Positions 38,520 to 51,192 of a stretch of 64,000 bases of DNA are shown piece after piece (positions within the stretch are counted from its first letter, which is position 1; every line of letters begins with the position of its first letter). The stretch is from Hormiphora californensis. Taxonomy: Eukaryota > Ctenophora > Tentaculata > Cydippida > Pleurobrachiidae. Both the position numbers and the translations under genes were made by a program. The notes below the pieces were generated by a model that was not told where the DNA came from, made no database searches, and saw nothing but the letters and a program-made list of their open reading frames with translations. The stretch is from positions 8,766,765 through 8,830,764 of the forward strand of contig CM035350.1 in the NCBI GenBank assembly GCA_020137815.1, read 5' to 3'.

Positions 38520-41500
38520 TTACAGGGTCTGCAGGAGCTCAGGATCAGTTTCATTGCACACAGTGAGGTTGTAGCCTGGTATTCTCTCTTGAGTCTTCCT
38601 GATGGCCTCTTTAGCAAGGGGGTGTCCATCCCAGGCCCTCCTGTTGACACCATTGCTAACGTCCCAGTCCAACATTGACTGGGCCTTCTCTCCTGACTCC
38701 TCACTTCCATCAAGCAGCATTCCAAACCCTCCATTCATCACCTGGAGAGGGAAATAGTTTAAAGGGGGTTTCTTTCTTTGTCCTAATAGACAACACTTTA
38801 CCTCACCTCACCCACCCTACACCCCGTTACAACTCACCTCACCCCACCCTACACCCCGTTACAACTCACCTCACCCCACCCTACACCCCGTTACAACTCA
38901 CCTCACCCCACCCTACACCCCGTTACAACTCACCTCACCCCACCCTACACCCCGTTACAACTCACCTCACCCCACCCGACACCTCCACCATTGTGAATGC
39001 TAACGTATGTAGCCCCTCTGAGGGCTCCACCAATAACATTCTGCACCGCCATGTCCGCACACCACATCGAGCCATCTGTTATGTTGGATGTCTCCCTGAA
39101 GGGTGAGTCCGTGCCGCTCACGTCGTGGTGATCCCGAGACAGCACCTATAGGTTAAAGTTTGTGGTGAGTCAATTGACAAAGCCTTGTTCGGCACAAATG
39201 TAAAGGAGGGTTAGAGCATAATGAGCCTGACACTGTGTTCCGTGTGGAGTATATTTTGTACTTACGATTGGTGCTGAAATATGCCCTGAAGCGATGGCCT
39301 TGTTGAATGCCAGGGCTATACGAGCTCTCCCGGCTTGGTTGCTATACAAGATACGGGCCTGTGATCCCACTACCATCTGGTTCTTACCTGCCTCCTCGAT
39401 CTACATAAAGAGAGCACAGTGCAGGTTATTGACAATCATTAAATCTGGTACTACATATCTACCGGTGCGAAATATAATACTATCTGACAGCGCCAACCTA
39501 ATCTAATAATAATCAGAATAATCATTACCCATCGGAGGTTATCATTTAGATTTCCAGTTTCCTCAGGAGAGGGATTTTCCGAAAGTTGTTCTCTAATGAC
39601 TTCGGCTGCTATTTTATCTGACTTCTCAAGATCTAGTGGATCACCTGAAGAAATTGTGTGATATGACCGTAGTAGATAGATATCCTTTTTTCCATGTCCA
39701 TATCTCATTTCCAACTTCAAAAAGGACCGTGTTCAAGATTGAACTTGAGCCCCCTAAAACTGCCATAATTGTACCCACCACTTGTGCACACCCAACGGAA
39801 TGGCCCAAATCCAAGAGAGAAGACGTCTCCCAGAGTTAGCTGAATGTAGGTTGGGTAGATAAAAGTACCGTCTTCAAACACCACTTCAGCACCAGCTCGA
39901 CGTGCCTGCAGCGGAGAAGGGTATATATATGTTTTATAAGTCCCTACTACCCTGCTCTTGTTTTGTCCAACAAACACATAAAAACTGTTATCCCCATCAT
40001 ACTGAAGAACAGCCAAGAGATACATTATTTGTACCCACTACCCTGATATTACTATACCTCAAGAAGGAAGGCGTTTCCATAGTCCCAGAAATAAGTTCCT
40101 GATTCACACATGTAGTTGACTGCTGCCACATGCCGCCTCAAAGACTCCTGTACTAGCTCCTTGAACCTGGTCGGGTCGTCTATCATCATCTTGTTGCTTT
40201 CCTCGTAGGACAACCCAACGGGATAGTAGCCTCCATTATATGGGTTGTGGAGGGAAGTCTGATCACTCCCCAACTCGACCAGGTTCTCTCCTGTCTTGCA
40301 ATAATGTTTCTTGAATGCCTCCCAGAGATCAACCACGTTACCATGGTACCTGGTAAAATGGAATTCAGGTAGTTACCATGGTACCTGGTAAAATGGAATT
40401 CTGGTAGAAACGTTACCATGGTATAGTACCTGGTAACATGGAATTCAGGTAGAAACGTTACCATGGTACCTGGTAACATGGAATTCAGGTAGAAACGTTA
40501 CCATGGTACCTGGAATTCAGGTCAAATGTTTGAAAAACACGGGATCCCAATACAACACCTCGACAAGGAACAATCAATTGTAGGTTGGGTAAATACACAA
40601 CAAACAGTTACCCGATGCTAAGTACGGCTTTATTGGACCGTGCCTCAATCACTGCTTCTATACACTCCTTGACAGTCCCACATGCCTTTTGGATCCACCC
40701 CTGGCGATGACGCTTATCCAGAGCTTCCTTTGATACCTGGGGTTATTTGATGGTAGATTCGGGTCTGAGTTAACAAGCGAGAACAATACAAGGGTATTCT
40801 TTTCAGTTAGACTGACTAAACTGACAAGCAGTAGACTGACTAAACTGACAAGTTAAAATATCAGTTATTTCATTTGTACCTCTGCAATTACTCCAATCAT
40901 TCCAGCGATCACAACAGCTTTCCCCTGTGCTCCACTCATGCCACCCAGGCCAGCAGTCAAATACACTTTCCCAGCCATACTGCCCTCTCCTAGATACTTC
41001 CTGCTTGCATTCATGACAGTGATGGTAGTGCCATGAACTATACCCTGGGGACCAATGTAACAGTAGCTACCCGCTGTCATCTGCCCGTACATGGTACACC
41101 CCAGTGCAAAGAGCCTGTCATAGGTTGCCTTGTCGCTGTAGTTAGGGATTACCATTCCGTTAGTTAACACTACCCTGGGAGCACCAGGATGGGAGGGAAA
41201 CAGACCTGAGTATGAATGTTGGAATCTATTAACATGGATATTTGATAAAGATTCTACCAGACTCTTCTGACTCGTTCGTCACGTTGCATTTCGTTTCACT
41301 TTTGCTTGTCTCAGACACCAAAAAGGGCTATTCTCATCAATAAAATGCAACTCAAATCTGTCTCTAGTTCTCATTTCCATCACACATGACCTCCCAGTTA
41401 CCACTGAACTGTCTCTCGAGCCTTGCCTGGTCTCATTACTAAATTACAGCTGCATTATTGTCCAATATTAGCTCTTCCCCTCACTAAAATGCAACTTAAA

Positions 41501-44500
41501 TCCGCCTCAAATACCAATATTTGAGAACATATGATCTCTCAGTCACCAGCGAGCAGTCTCCCCGGCAACGCACAGTCCAATAGTTAGTTTAGGGCAGCAA
41601 TTTTGGCTAAAATCGACCAAAACTTTAGAATTTCGCATTTAATTAAATTTGGGAAACTTTGTACTTTGCCATTGCGTGTTTGATAAAGGAGCACTAACAA
41701 GTCACATAGCAGAATTCTATTCATTACTCGTTCGTCACGTTGCATTTCGTTTCACTTTTGCTTGTCTCAGACACCAAAAAGGGCTATTCTCATCAATAAA
41801 ATGCAACTCAAATCTGTCTCTAGTTCTCATTTCCATCACACATGACCTCCCAGTTACCACTGAACTGTCTCTCGAGCCTTGCCTGGTCTCATTACTAAAT
41901 TACAGCTGCATTATTGTCCAATATTAGCTCTTCCCCTCACTAAAATGCAACTTAAATCCGCCTCAAATACCAATATTTGAGAACATATGATCTCTCAGTC
42001 ACCAGCGAGCAGTCTCCCCGGCAACGCACAGTCCAATAGTTAGTTTAGGGCAGCAATTTTGGCTAAAATCGACCAAAACTTTAGAATTTCGCATTTAATT
42101 AAATTTGGGAAACTTTGTACTTTGCCATTGCGTGTTTGATAAAGGAGCACTAACAAGTCACATAGCAGAATTCTATTCATTACTCGTTCGTCACGTTGCA
42201 TTTCGTTTCACTTTTGCTTGTCTCAGACACCAAAAAGGGCTATTCTCATCAATAAAATGCAACTCAAATCTGTCTCTAGTTCTCATTTCCATCACACATG
42301 ACCTCCCAGTTACCACTGAACTGTCTCTCGAGCCTTGCCTGGTCTCATTACTAAATTACAGCTGCATTATTGTCCAATATTAGCTCTTCCCCTCACTAAA
42401 ATGCAACTTAAATCCGCCTCAAATACCAATATTTGAGAACATATGATCTCTCAGTCACCAGCGAGCAGTCTCCCCGGCAACGCACAGTCCAATAGTTAGT
42501 TTAGGGCAGCAATTTTGGCTAAAATCGACCAAAACTTTAGAATTTCGCATTTAATTAAATTTGGGAAACTTTGTACTTTGCCATTGCGTGTTTGATAAAG
42601 GAGCACTAACAAGTCACATAGCAGAATTCTATTCATTACTCGTTCGTCACGTTGCATTTCGTTTCACTTTTGCTTGTCTCAGACACCAAAAAGGGCTATT
42701 CTCATCAATAAAATGCAACTCAAATCTGTCTCTAGTTCTCATTTCCATCACACATGACCTCCCAGTTACCACTGAACTGTCTCTCGAGCCTTGCCTGGTC
42801 TCATTACTAAATTACAGCTGCATTATTGTCCAATATTAGCTCTTCCCCTCACTAAAATGCAACTTAAATCCGCCTCAAATACCAATATTTGAGAACATAT
42901 GATCTCTCAGTCACCAGCGAGCAGTCTCCCCGGCAACGCACAGTCCAATAGTTAGTTTAGGGCAGCAATTTTGGCTAAAATCGACCAAAACTTTAGAATT
43001 TCGCATTTAATTAAATTTGGGAAACTTTGTACTTTGCCATTGCGTGTTTGATAAAGGAGCACTAACAAGTCACATAGCAGAATTCTATTCATTACTCGTT
43101 CGTCACGTTGCATTTCGTTTCACTTTTGCTTGTCTCAGACACCAAAAAGGGCTATTCTCATCAATAAAATGCAACTCAAATCTGTCTCTAGTTCTCATTT
43201 CCATCACACATGACCTCCCAGTTACCACTGAACTGTCTCTCGAGCCTTGCCTGGTCTCATTACTAAATTACAGCTGCATTATTGTCCAATATTAGCTCTT
43301 CCCCTCACTAAAATGCAACTTAAATCCGCCTCAAATACCAATATTTGAGAACATATGATCTCTCAGTCACCAGCGAGCAGTCTCCCCGGCAACGCACAGT
43401 CCAATAGTTAGTTTAGGGCAGCAATTTTGGCTAAAATCGACCAAAACTTTAGAATTTCGCATTTAATTAAATTTGGGAAACTTTGTACTTTGCCATTGCG
43501 TGTTTGATAAAGGAGCACTAACAAGTCACATAGCAGAATTCTATTCATTACTCGTTCGTCACGTTGCATTTCGTTTCACTTTTGCTTGTCTCAGACACCA
43601 AAAAGGGCTATTCTCATCAATAAAATGCAACTCAAATCTGTCTCTAGTTCTCATTTCCATCACACATGACCTCCCAGTTACCACTGAACTGTCTCTCGAG
43701 CCTTGCCTGGTCTCATTACTAAATTACAGCTGCATTATTGTCCAATATTAGCTCTTCCCCTCACTAAAATGCAACTTAAATCCGCCTCAAATACCAATAT
43801 TTGAGAACATATGATCTCTCAGTCACCAGCGAGCAGTCTCCCCGGCAACGCACAGTCCAATACTTAGTTTAGGGCAGCAATTTTGGCTAAAATCGACCAA
43901 AACTTTAGAATTTCGCATTTAATTAAATTTGGGAAACTTTGTACTTTGCCATTGCGTGTTTGATAAAGGAGCACTAACAAGTCACATAGCAGAATTCTAT
44001 TCATTACTCGTTCGTCACGTTGCATTTCGTTTCACTTTTGCTTGTCTCAGACACCAAAAAGGGCTATTCTCATCAATAAAATGCAACTCAAATCTGTCTC
44101 TAGTTCTCATTTCCATCACACATGACCTCCCAGTTACCACTGAACTGTCTCTCGAGCCTTGCCTGGTCTCATTACTAAATTACAGCTGCATTATTGTCCA
44201 ATATTAGCTCTTCCCCTCACTAAAATGCAACTTAAATCCGCCTCAAATACCAATATTTGAGAACATATGATCTCTCAGTCACCAGCGAGCAGTCTCCCCG
44301 GCAACGCACAGTCCAATAGTTAGTTTAGGGCAGCAATTTTGGCTAAAATCGACCAAAACTTTAGAATTTCGCATTTAATTAAATTTGGGAAACTTTGTAC
44401 TTTGCCATTGCGTGTTTGATAAAGGAGCACTAACAAGTCACATAGCAGAATTCTATTCATTACTCGTTCGTCACGTTGCATTTCGTTTCACTTTTGCTTG

Positions 44501-47500
44501 TCTCAGACACCAAAAAGGGCTATTCTCATCAATAAAATGCAACTCAAATCTGTCTCTAGTTCTCATTTCCATCACACATGACCTCCCAGTTACCACTGAA
44601 CTGTCTCTCGAGCCTTGCCTGGTCTCATTACTAAATTACAGCTGCATTATTGTCCAATATTAGCTCTTCCCCTCACTAAAATGCAACTTAAATCCGCCTC
44701 AAATACCAATATTTGAGAACATATGATCTCTCAGTCACCAGCGAGCAGTCTCCCCGGCAACGCACAGTCCAATAGTTAGTTTAGGGCAGCAATTTTGGCT
44801 AAAATCGACCAAAACTTTAGAATTTCGCATTTAATTAAATTTGGGAAACTTTGTACTTTGCCATTGCGTGTTTGATAAAGGAGCACTAACAAGTCACATA
44901 GCAGAATTCTATTCATTACTCGTTCGTCACGTTGCATTTCGTTTCACTTTTGCTTGTCTCAGACACCAAAAAGGGCTATTCTCATCAATAAAATGCAACT
45001 CAAATCTGTCTCTAGTTCTCATTTCCATCACACATGACCTCCCAGTTACCACTGAACTGTCTCTCGAGCCTTGCCTGGTCTCATTACTAAATTACAGCTG
45101 CATTATTGTCCAATATTAGCTCTTCCCCTCACTAAAATGCAACTTAAATCCGCCTCAAATACCAATATTTGAGAACATATGATCTCTCAGTCACCAGCGA
45201 GCAGTCTCCCCGGCAACGCACAGTCCAATAGTTAGTTTAGGGCAGCAATTTTGGCTAAAATCGACCAAAACTTTAGAATTTCGCATTTAATTAAATTTGG
45301 GAAACTTTGTACTTTGCCATTGCGTGTTTGATAAAGGAGCACTAACAAGTCACATAGCAGAATTCTATTCATTACTCGTTCGTCACGTTGCATTTCGTTT
45401 CACTTTTGCTTGTCTCAGACACCAAAAAGGGCTATTCTCATCAATAAAATGCAACTCAAATCTGTCTCTAGTTCTCATTTCCATCACACATGACCTCCCA
45501 GTTACCACTGAACTGTCTCTCGAGCCTTGCCTGGTCTCATTACTAAATTACAGCTGCATTATTGTCCAATATTAGCTCTTCCCCTCACTAAAATGCAACT
45601 TAAATCCGCCTCAAATACCAATATTTGAGAACATATGATCTCTCAGTCACCAGCGAGCAGTCTCCCCGGCAACGCACAGTCCAATAGTTAGTTTAGGGCA
45701 GCAATTTTGGCTAAAATCGACCAAAACTTTAGAATTTCGCATTTAATTAAATTTGGGAAACTTTGTACTTTGCCATTGCGTGTTTGATAAAGGAGCACTA
45801 ACAAGTCACATAGCAGAATTCTATTCATTACTCGTTCGTCACGTTGCATTTCGTTTCACTTTTGCTTGTCTCAGACACCAAAAAGGGCTATTCTCATCAA
45901 TAAAATGCAACTCAAATCTGTCTCTAGTTCTCATTTCCATCACACATGACCTCCCAGTTACCACTGAACTGTCTCTCGAGCCTTGCCTGGTCTCATTACT
46001 AAATTACAGCTGCATTATTGTCCAATATTAGCTCTTCCCCTCACTAAAATGCAACTTAAATCCGCCTCAAATACCAATATTTGAGAACATATGATCTCTC
46101 AGTCACCAGCGAGCAGTCTCCCCGGCAACGCACAGTCCAATAGTTAGTTTAGGGCAGCAATTTTGGCTAAAATCGACCAAAACTTTAGAATTTCGCATTT
46201 AATTAAATTTGGGAAACTTTGTACTTTGCCATTGCGTGTTTGATAAAGGAGCACTAACAAGTCACATAGCAGAATTCTATTCATTACTCGTTCGTCACGT
46301 TGCATTTCGTTTCACTTTTGCTTGTCTCAGACACCAAAAAGGGCTATTCTCATCAATAAAATGCAACTCAAATCTGTCTCTAGTTCTCATTTCCATCACA
46401 CATGACCTCCCAGTTACCACTGAACTGTCTCTCGAGCCTTGCCTGGTCTCATTACTAAATTACAGCTGCATTATTGTCCAATATTAGCTCTTCCCCTCAC
46501 TAAAATGCAACTTAAATCCGCCTCAAATACCAATATTTGAGAACATATGATCTCTCAGTCACCAGCGAGCAGTCTCCCCGGCAACGCACAGTCCAATAGT
46601 TAGTTTAGGGCAGCAATTTTGGCTAAAATCGACCAAAACTTTAGAATTTCGCATTTAATTAAATTTGGGAAACTTTGTACTTTGCCATTGCGTGTTTGAT
46701 AAAGGAGCACTAACAAGTCACATAGCAGAATTCTATTCATTACTCGTTCGTCACGTTGCATTTCGTTTCACTTTTGCTTGTCTCAGACACCAAAAAGGGC
46801 TATTCTCATCAATAAAATGCAACTCAAATCTGTCTCTAGTTCTCATTTCCATCACACATGACCTCCCAGTTACCACTGAACTGTCTCTCGAGCCTTGCCT
46901 GGTCTCATTACTAAATTACAGCTGCATTATTGTCCAATATTAGCTCTTCCCCTCACTAAAATGCAACTTAAATCCGCCTCAAATACCAATATTTGAGAAC
47001 ATATGATCTCTCAGTCACCAGCGAGCAGTCTCCCCGGCAACGCACAGTCCAATAGTTAGTTTAGGGCAGCAATTTTGGCTAAAATCGACCAAAACTTTAG
47101 AATTTCGCATTTAATTAAATTTGGGAAACTTTGTACTTTGCCATTGCGTGTTTGATAAAGGAGCACTAACAAGTCACATAGCAGAATTCTATTCATTACT
47201 CGTTCGTCACGTTGCATTTCGTTTCACTTTTGCTTGTCTCAGACACCAAAAAGGGCTATTCTCATCAATAAAATGCAACTCAAATCTGTCTCTAGTTCTC
47301 ATTTCCATCACACATGACCTCCCAGTTACCACTGAACTGTCTCTCGAGCCTTGCCTGGTCTCATTACTAAATTACAGCTGCATTATTGTCCAATATTAGC
47401 TCTTCCCCTCACTAAAATGCAACTTAAATCCGCCTCAAATACCAATATTTGAGAACATATGATCTCTCAGTCACCAGCGAGCAGTCTCCCCGGCAACGCA

Positions 47501-50500
47501 CAGTCCAATAGTTAGTTTAGGGCAGCAATTTTGGCTAAAATCGACCAAAACTTTAGAATTTCGCATTTAATTAAATTTGGGAAACTTTGTACTTTGCCAT
47601 TGCGTGTTTGATAAAGGAGCACTAACAAGTCACATAGCAGAATTCTATTCATTACTCGTTCGTCACGTTGCATTTCGTTTCACTTTTGCTTGTCTCAGAC
47701 ACCAAAAAGGGCTATTCTCATCAATAAAATGCAACTCAAATCTGTCTCTAGTTCTCATTTCCATCACACATGACCTCCCAGTTACCACTGAACTGTCTCT
47801 CGAGCCTTGCCTGGTCTCATTACTAAATTACAGCTGCATTATTGTCCAATATTAGCTCTTCCCCTCACTAAAATGCAACTTAAATCCGCCTCAAATACCA
47901 ATATTTGAGAACATATGATCTCTCAGTCACCAGCGAGCAGTCTCCCCGGCAACGCACAGTCCAATAGTTAGTTTAGGGCAGCAATTTTGGCTAAAATCGA
48001 CCAAAACTTTAGAATTTCGCATTTAATTAAATTTGGGAAACTTTGTACTTTGCCATTGCGTGTTTGATAAAGGAGCACTAACAAGTCACATAGCAGAATT
48101 CTATTCATTACTCGTTCGTCACGTTGCATTTCGTTTCACTTTTGCTTGTCTCAGACACCAAAAAGGGCTATTCTCATCAATAAAATGCAACTCAAATCTG
48201 TCTCTAGTTCTCATTTCCATCACACATGACCTCCCAGTTACCACTGAACTGTCTCTCGAGCCTTGCCTGGTCTCATTACTAAATTACAGCTGCATTATTG
48301 TCCAATATTAGCTCTTCCCCTCACTAAAATGCAACTTAAATCCGCCTCAAATACCAATATTTGAGAACATATGATCTCTCAGTCACCAGCGAGCAGTCTC
48401 CCCGGCAACGCACAGTCCAATAGTTAGTTTAGGGCAGCAATTTTGGCTAAAATCGACCAAAACTTTAGAATTTCGCATTTAATTAAATTTGGGAAACTTT
48501 GTACTTTGCCATTGCGTGTTTGATAAAGGAGCACTAACAAGTCACATAGCAGAATTCTATTCATTACTCGTTCGTCACGTTGCATTTCGTTTCACTTTTG
48601 CTTGTCTCAGACACCAAAAAGGGCTATTCTCATCAATAAAATGCAACTCAAATCTGTCTCTAGTTCTCATTTCCATCACACATGACCTCCCAGTTACCAC
48701 TGAACTGTCTCTCGAGCCTTGCCTGGTCTCATTACTAAATTACAGCTGCATTATTGTCCAATATTAGCTCTTCCCCTCACTAAAATGCAACTTAAATCCG
48801 CCTCAAATACCAATATTTGAGAACATATGATCTCTCAGTCACCAGCGAGCAGTCTCCCCGGCAACGCACAGTCCAATAGTTAGTTTAGGGCAGCAATTTT
48901 GGCCTAAAATCGACCAAAACTTTAGGAATTTCGCATTTAATTAAATTTGGGAAACTTTGTACTTTGCCATTGCGTGTTTGATAAAGGAGCACTAACAAGT
49001 CACAGAGCAGAATTCTACTTCATTACTCGTTCGTCACGTTGCATTTCGTTTCACTTTTGCTTGTCTCAGACACCAAAAAGGGCTATTCTCATCAATAAAA
49101 TGCAACTCAAATCTGTCTCTAGTTCTCATTTCCATCACACATGACCTCCCAGTTACCACTGAACTGTCTCTCGAGCCTTGCCTGGTCTCATTACTAAATT
49201 ACAGCTGCATTATTGTCCAATATTACCCCCCGCCCCCCCCACCCACCCTCCCCCACCCACCTCTCCCAATATAGCGGACATTGCTAAATACCACACTACA
49301 GAGACAATCCTTGTGTTCTGGTGCACTAAGTCGCTTATCGCGTGTAACAATTAACAAATGTTCTTATCTGTCCCGTCCTCATTGTCTTCTAGAACATTAT
49401 ACATTCTAGTGGTGTCACAATTTGTCTTACCCCGTATTTGTGTTTGATCGTATTCGTTTATCTCTATCTCAACTGAAAATGGACAGTGGACACACCACTC
49501 ATCTCATCATCAACAACATCACGGTACCAATCATGCATCAAAATGCTGTAAGTTCAATCTGTCCGTATTGTCTGTCCATCTATTGTGTACACATTTTAAA
49601 TGATATTATGTAGCATTGGGTTTGAAAAGTGGATGTGGCGATTGAGAGATTTGATTTATATTTTTATTTACTGTTTTTTAGCTAGCTATAGCGCCACCAA
49701 CAGACCCACTCGCAAAGGCAAAACGTTACCTCGATCCAGACCAACTCCAAGTTACACGCAGAGGCAAAATGTTACCTTGTTCCAAACCAAACTAAACTCA
49801 AGACACCCTCAAAGGCAAAACGTTACCTTGTTCCAGAACAAACTGGGCCCAAGACACTCTCAAAGGCAAAATGTTACCTTGTTCCAGACTAAACCAAACT
49901 CAGGACTCTCTCAAAGGCAAAACGTTACCTTGTTCCAGAACAATCCCAACTCGACAGACTTTATGACTGATGCCATAGGTTCCCCCCATTTCATCAAAAT
50001 CGAGAAAGGGGGGAGCTTAGCGCCATAGTTACCCATACCCGGGTGGTATGAGGTTTGCTCAGCGTGTGGCTAAGTGACCCAAAAAAAAAAAAAAAAAAAA
50101 AAAAAAAACCAGACTCTTCTTCTTCGAGAGTGATTGAAGGAAGGATACCGGGTCGGTCGCGGTGTACAAACTGTAAACAAAATGGGAAACTTTGCCAGTT
50201 GTTGGTATATGATTTAGCAATTCAATAAATTCGTACCAGCAGGATGACCCGACATCATGGAGAGAGTCTGTTCCTCTGTCATAGTGCTGAGATAGTGTAG
50301 AGTGAGCCTGAACTGTCCCCAGTTGCTAAACACCTGAAAGAAATTGTGTTATTACATAAATTGTCAGACTTTATCTGATCTCTCCAGACATCTTTAGGAT
50401 GGCTATCGATAATGATAATGGTATATTAAATGCATATTTTACATTTTATATGAGATACTACGATGACTATCGCGATCGATAATCGGAGGTCTGATGGTCA

Positions 50501-50994
50501 GAGAAAATGAAAGCTCAAGGGAATTTGGGTTCTGACAGGGTTCACATGTTATGGTTGTTGCTGAAATTGTGTACTTTGCGCACACTGCAAGGGCATGGTG
50601 CTGCGCGTTACATATTTTACAGAGACGGACTGCGGGACTGATTGGTATGGGACCGGAAACTGAGTTTTCTGGATAACTCTGTTTATACAGGTCTTGTGTG
50701 ACACGTCACCCAGGCCACAATAAACCGAGACAGGAATTGTGTGTGTAACAGACGGATAATGTTTCGATATTTAGGGGTTTGGTACTCAACCCAGAGTCCA
50801 AAAAAGGAAGATATCTCCCTCCCCTCACCTGCCCATTTCCTCCATAAGTAACGAGCTCCTCAGGAAACTGTGCAACTCGTCTGTCCAAGTTGTTCATGAT
50901 CATGAGTATAACCGCGGCTCCAGCGGTGGTGACACAATGGGGAGTGTACTCAGAGATTGGGTAGGCTTTCATTAGCGAGGTGTCCGGCATAAAC
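38520..50994 (-). CDS. UROC1: Urocanate hydratase (N-terminal exon(s) not found)
   Basis: Converts urocanate to imidazolone propionate in histidine breakdown, using tightly bound NAD. Exons 50829-50994, 50237-50333, 40880-41205, 40612-40736, 40058-40349, 39779-39905, 39529-39644, 39266-39400, 38966-39145 and 38520-38741 join in frame to about 594 residues; animal urocanase is about 676, so some 70-80 N-terminal residues are missing. Signature segments include AQFPEELVTYGGNGQ, FGMYGQMTAGS-like CTMYGQMTAGSYCYIGPQG, TAGLGGMSGAQGKA, LGSDQTSLHNPYNGGYYP, FWDYGNAFLLE, LSRDHHDVSGTDSPFRE and HNGGGVGWGEVMNGGFG. The GGMSGAQ loop and the conserved Cys-Tyr-Ile-Gly-Pro-Gln segment are intact. The intron 41206-50236 is 9 kb and filled by a satellite/poly(A) insertion. 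Two other introns carry splice-site minisatellites. The upstream exon should end in ...YMYR; I did not find it before 54.7 kb, so the matrixin gene may lie inside a urocanase intron. Confidence 0.97.
38806..38965 (-). repeat. 32-bp minisatellite, five copies, each carrying a urocanase 5' splice site
   Basis: The plus-strand unit CCTCACCCCACCCTACACCC then CGTTACAACTCA repeats five times. On the coding (minus) strand each unit reads GGGTGGGGTGAG/GTGAGTTG, which is the end of the exon encoding GVGWGE and its donor. Only the outermost copy follows the exon in phase (donor at 38965). Confidence 0.85.
40337..40523 (-). repeat. 34-46-bp minisatellite carrying a urocanase 3' splice site and exon start
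   Basis: Five tandem units contain TTACCATGGTACC, CTGGTAAAATGGAATTC and TAGAAACG. On the minus strand the unit includes TTACCAG/GTACCATGGTAACG, the acceptor and first codons (YHGN) of the exon ending at 40349. ACCATGGT is also a short perfect palindrome. Confidence 0.85.
41270..49225 (+). repeat. 456-bp tandem repeat array, ~17.4 copies
   Basis: The period is 456 bp throughout. Sampled copies look identical, apart from one G-to-C (TAGTTAG to TACTTAG at about 43863). The last copy differs by small insertions and changes (48903-49020). Each monomer holds two diverged subrepeats starting TAAAATGCAACT, 144 bp apart (for example 41797 and 41941). Each also encodes a 92-codon frame (MGNFVLCHCVFDKG...), repeated 16 times unchanged. 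Identity between copies explains that frame, which resembles no known protein. Confidence 0.97.
49226..50080 (+). other. Body of the insertion with a 51-bp minisatellite and a possible small spliced frame
   Basis: From 49736 to about 49945 four tandem 51-bp (17-codon) units read QRQNVTLFQNKLGPRHS-like peptides, each with an N-glycosylation sequon (NVT), in the frame that runs 49600-50028. A second possibility is a short two-exon frame: MDSGHTTHLIINNITV from 49480, donor GTAAGTTC after 49548, acceptor TTTTTTAG before 49681, then LAIAPPTDPLAKAKRY to a TAA in the second minisatellite unit. Neither resembles a known protein. The final 50 bp (GTTACCCATACCCGGGTGGT...) lead into A28 without an AATAAA. 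Confidence 0.4.
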
Positions 50995-51013
50995 CTGGGA
51001 ATGAGTAGTTTGT

Positions 51014-51054
51014 GAGAGAGAGGGAGATAGAGATAGAGATAGAGAGAGATAGAT

Positions 51055-51132
<78 letters not shown>

Positions 51133-51145
51133 AGAGAGAGAGAGA
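51014..51145. repeat. (GA)n/(GATA)-type microsatellite
   Basis: GA units with GATA interruptions. It lies between urocanase exon 50829-50994 (minus) and the matrixin signal-peptide exon (plus). Confidence 0.95.
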
Positions 51146-51192
51146 ATATGAAATTGCAAAATGAGACGACAGTTGTACAGTTGTTAGTGAGC

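Larger units (their letters stand above)
41269..50108 (+). mobile_element. 8.84-kb composite insertion: satellite array, 0.85-kb body, A28, flanked by 13-bp direct repeat
   Basis: The plus-strand insertion starts in the middle of a 456-bp monomer at 41269-41270 and ends with 28 A residues at 50081-50108. ACCAGACTCTTCT lies immediately left of it (41256-41268) and immediately right (50108-50120, its first A shared with the tail). A direct repeat of this size, a poly(A) end and a truncated 5' end are the marks of LINE-mediated retroposition. The content is about 17.4 monomers, then C-rich sequence (49226-49268), then unique DNA with a 51-bp minisatellite. No RT is encoded, so it would be non-autonomous. 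It lies antisense in a urocanase intron. Confidence 0.7.

Noticed and set aside
41649-48767. Sixteen identical 92-codon frames, as a tandem gene family
   Set aside because: The frames exist because the 456-bp repeat is copied without change. There is no domain and no third-position bias between copies that could show selection.
41270-49225. CRISPR array or rDNA-type unit
   Set aside because: The whole period is identical with no spacer/repeat alternation, there is no rRNA similarity, and the context is eukaryotic.
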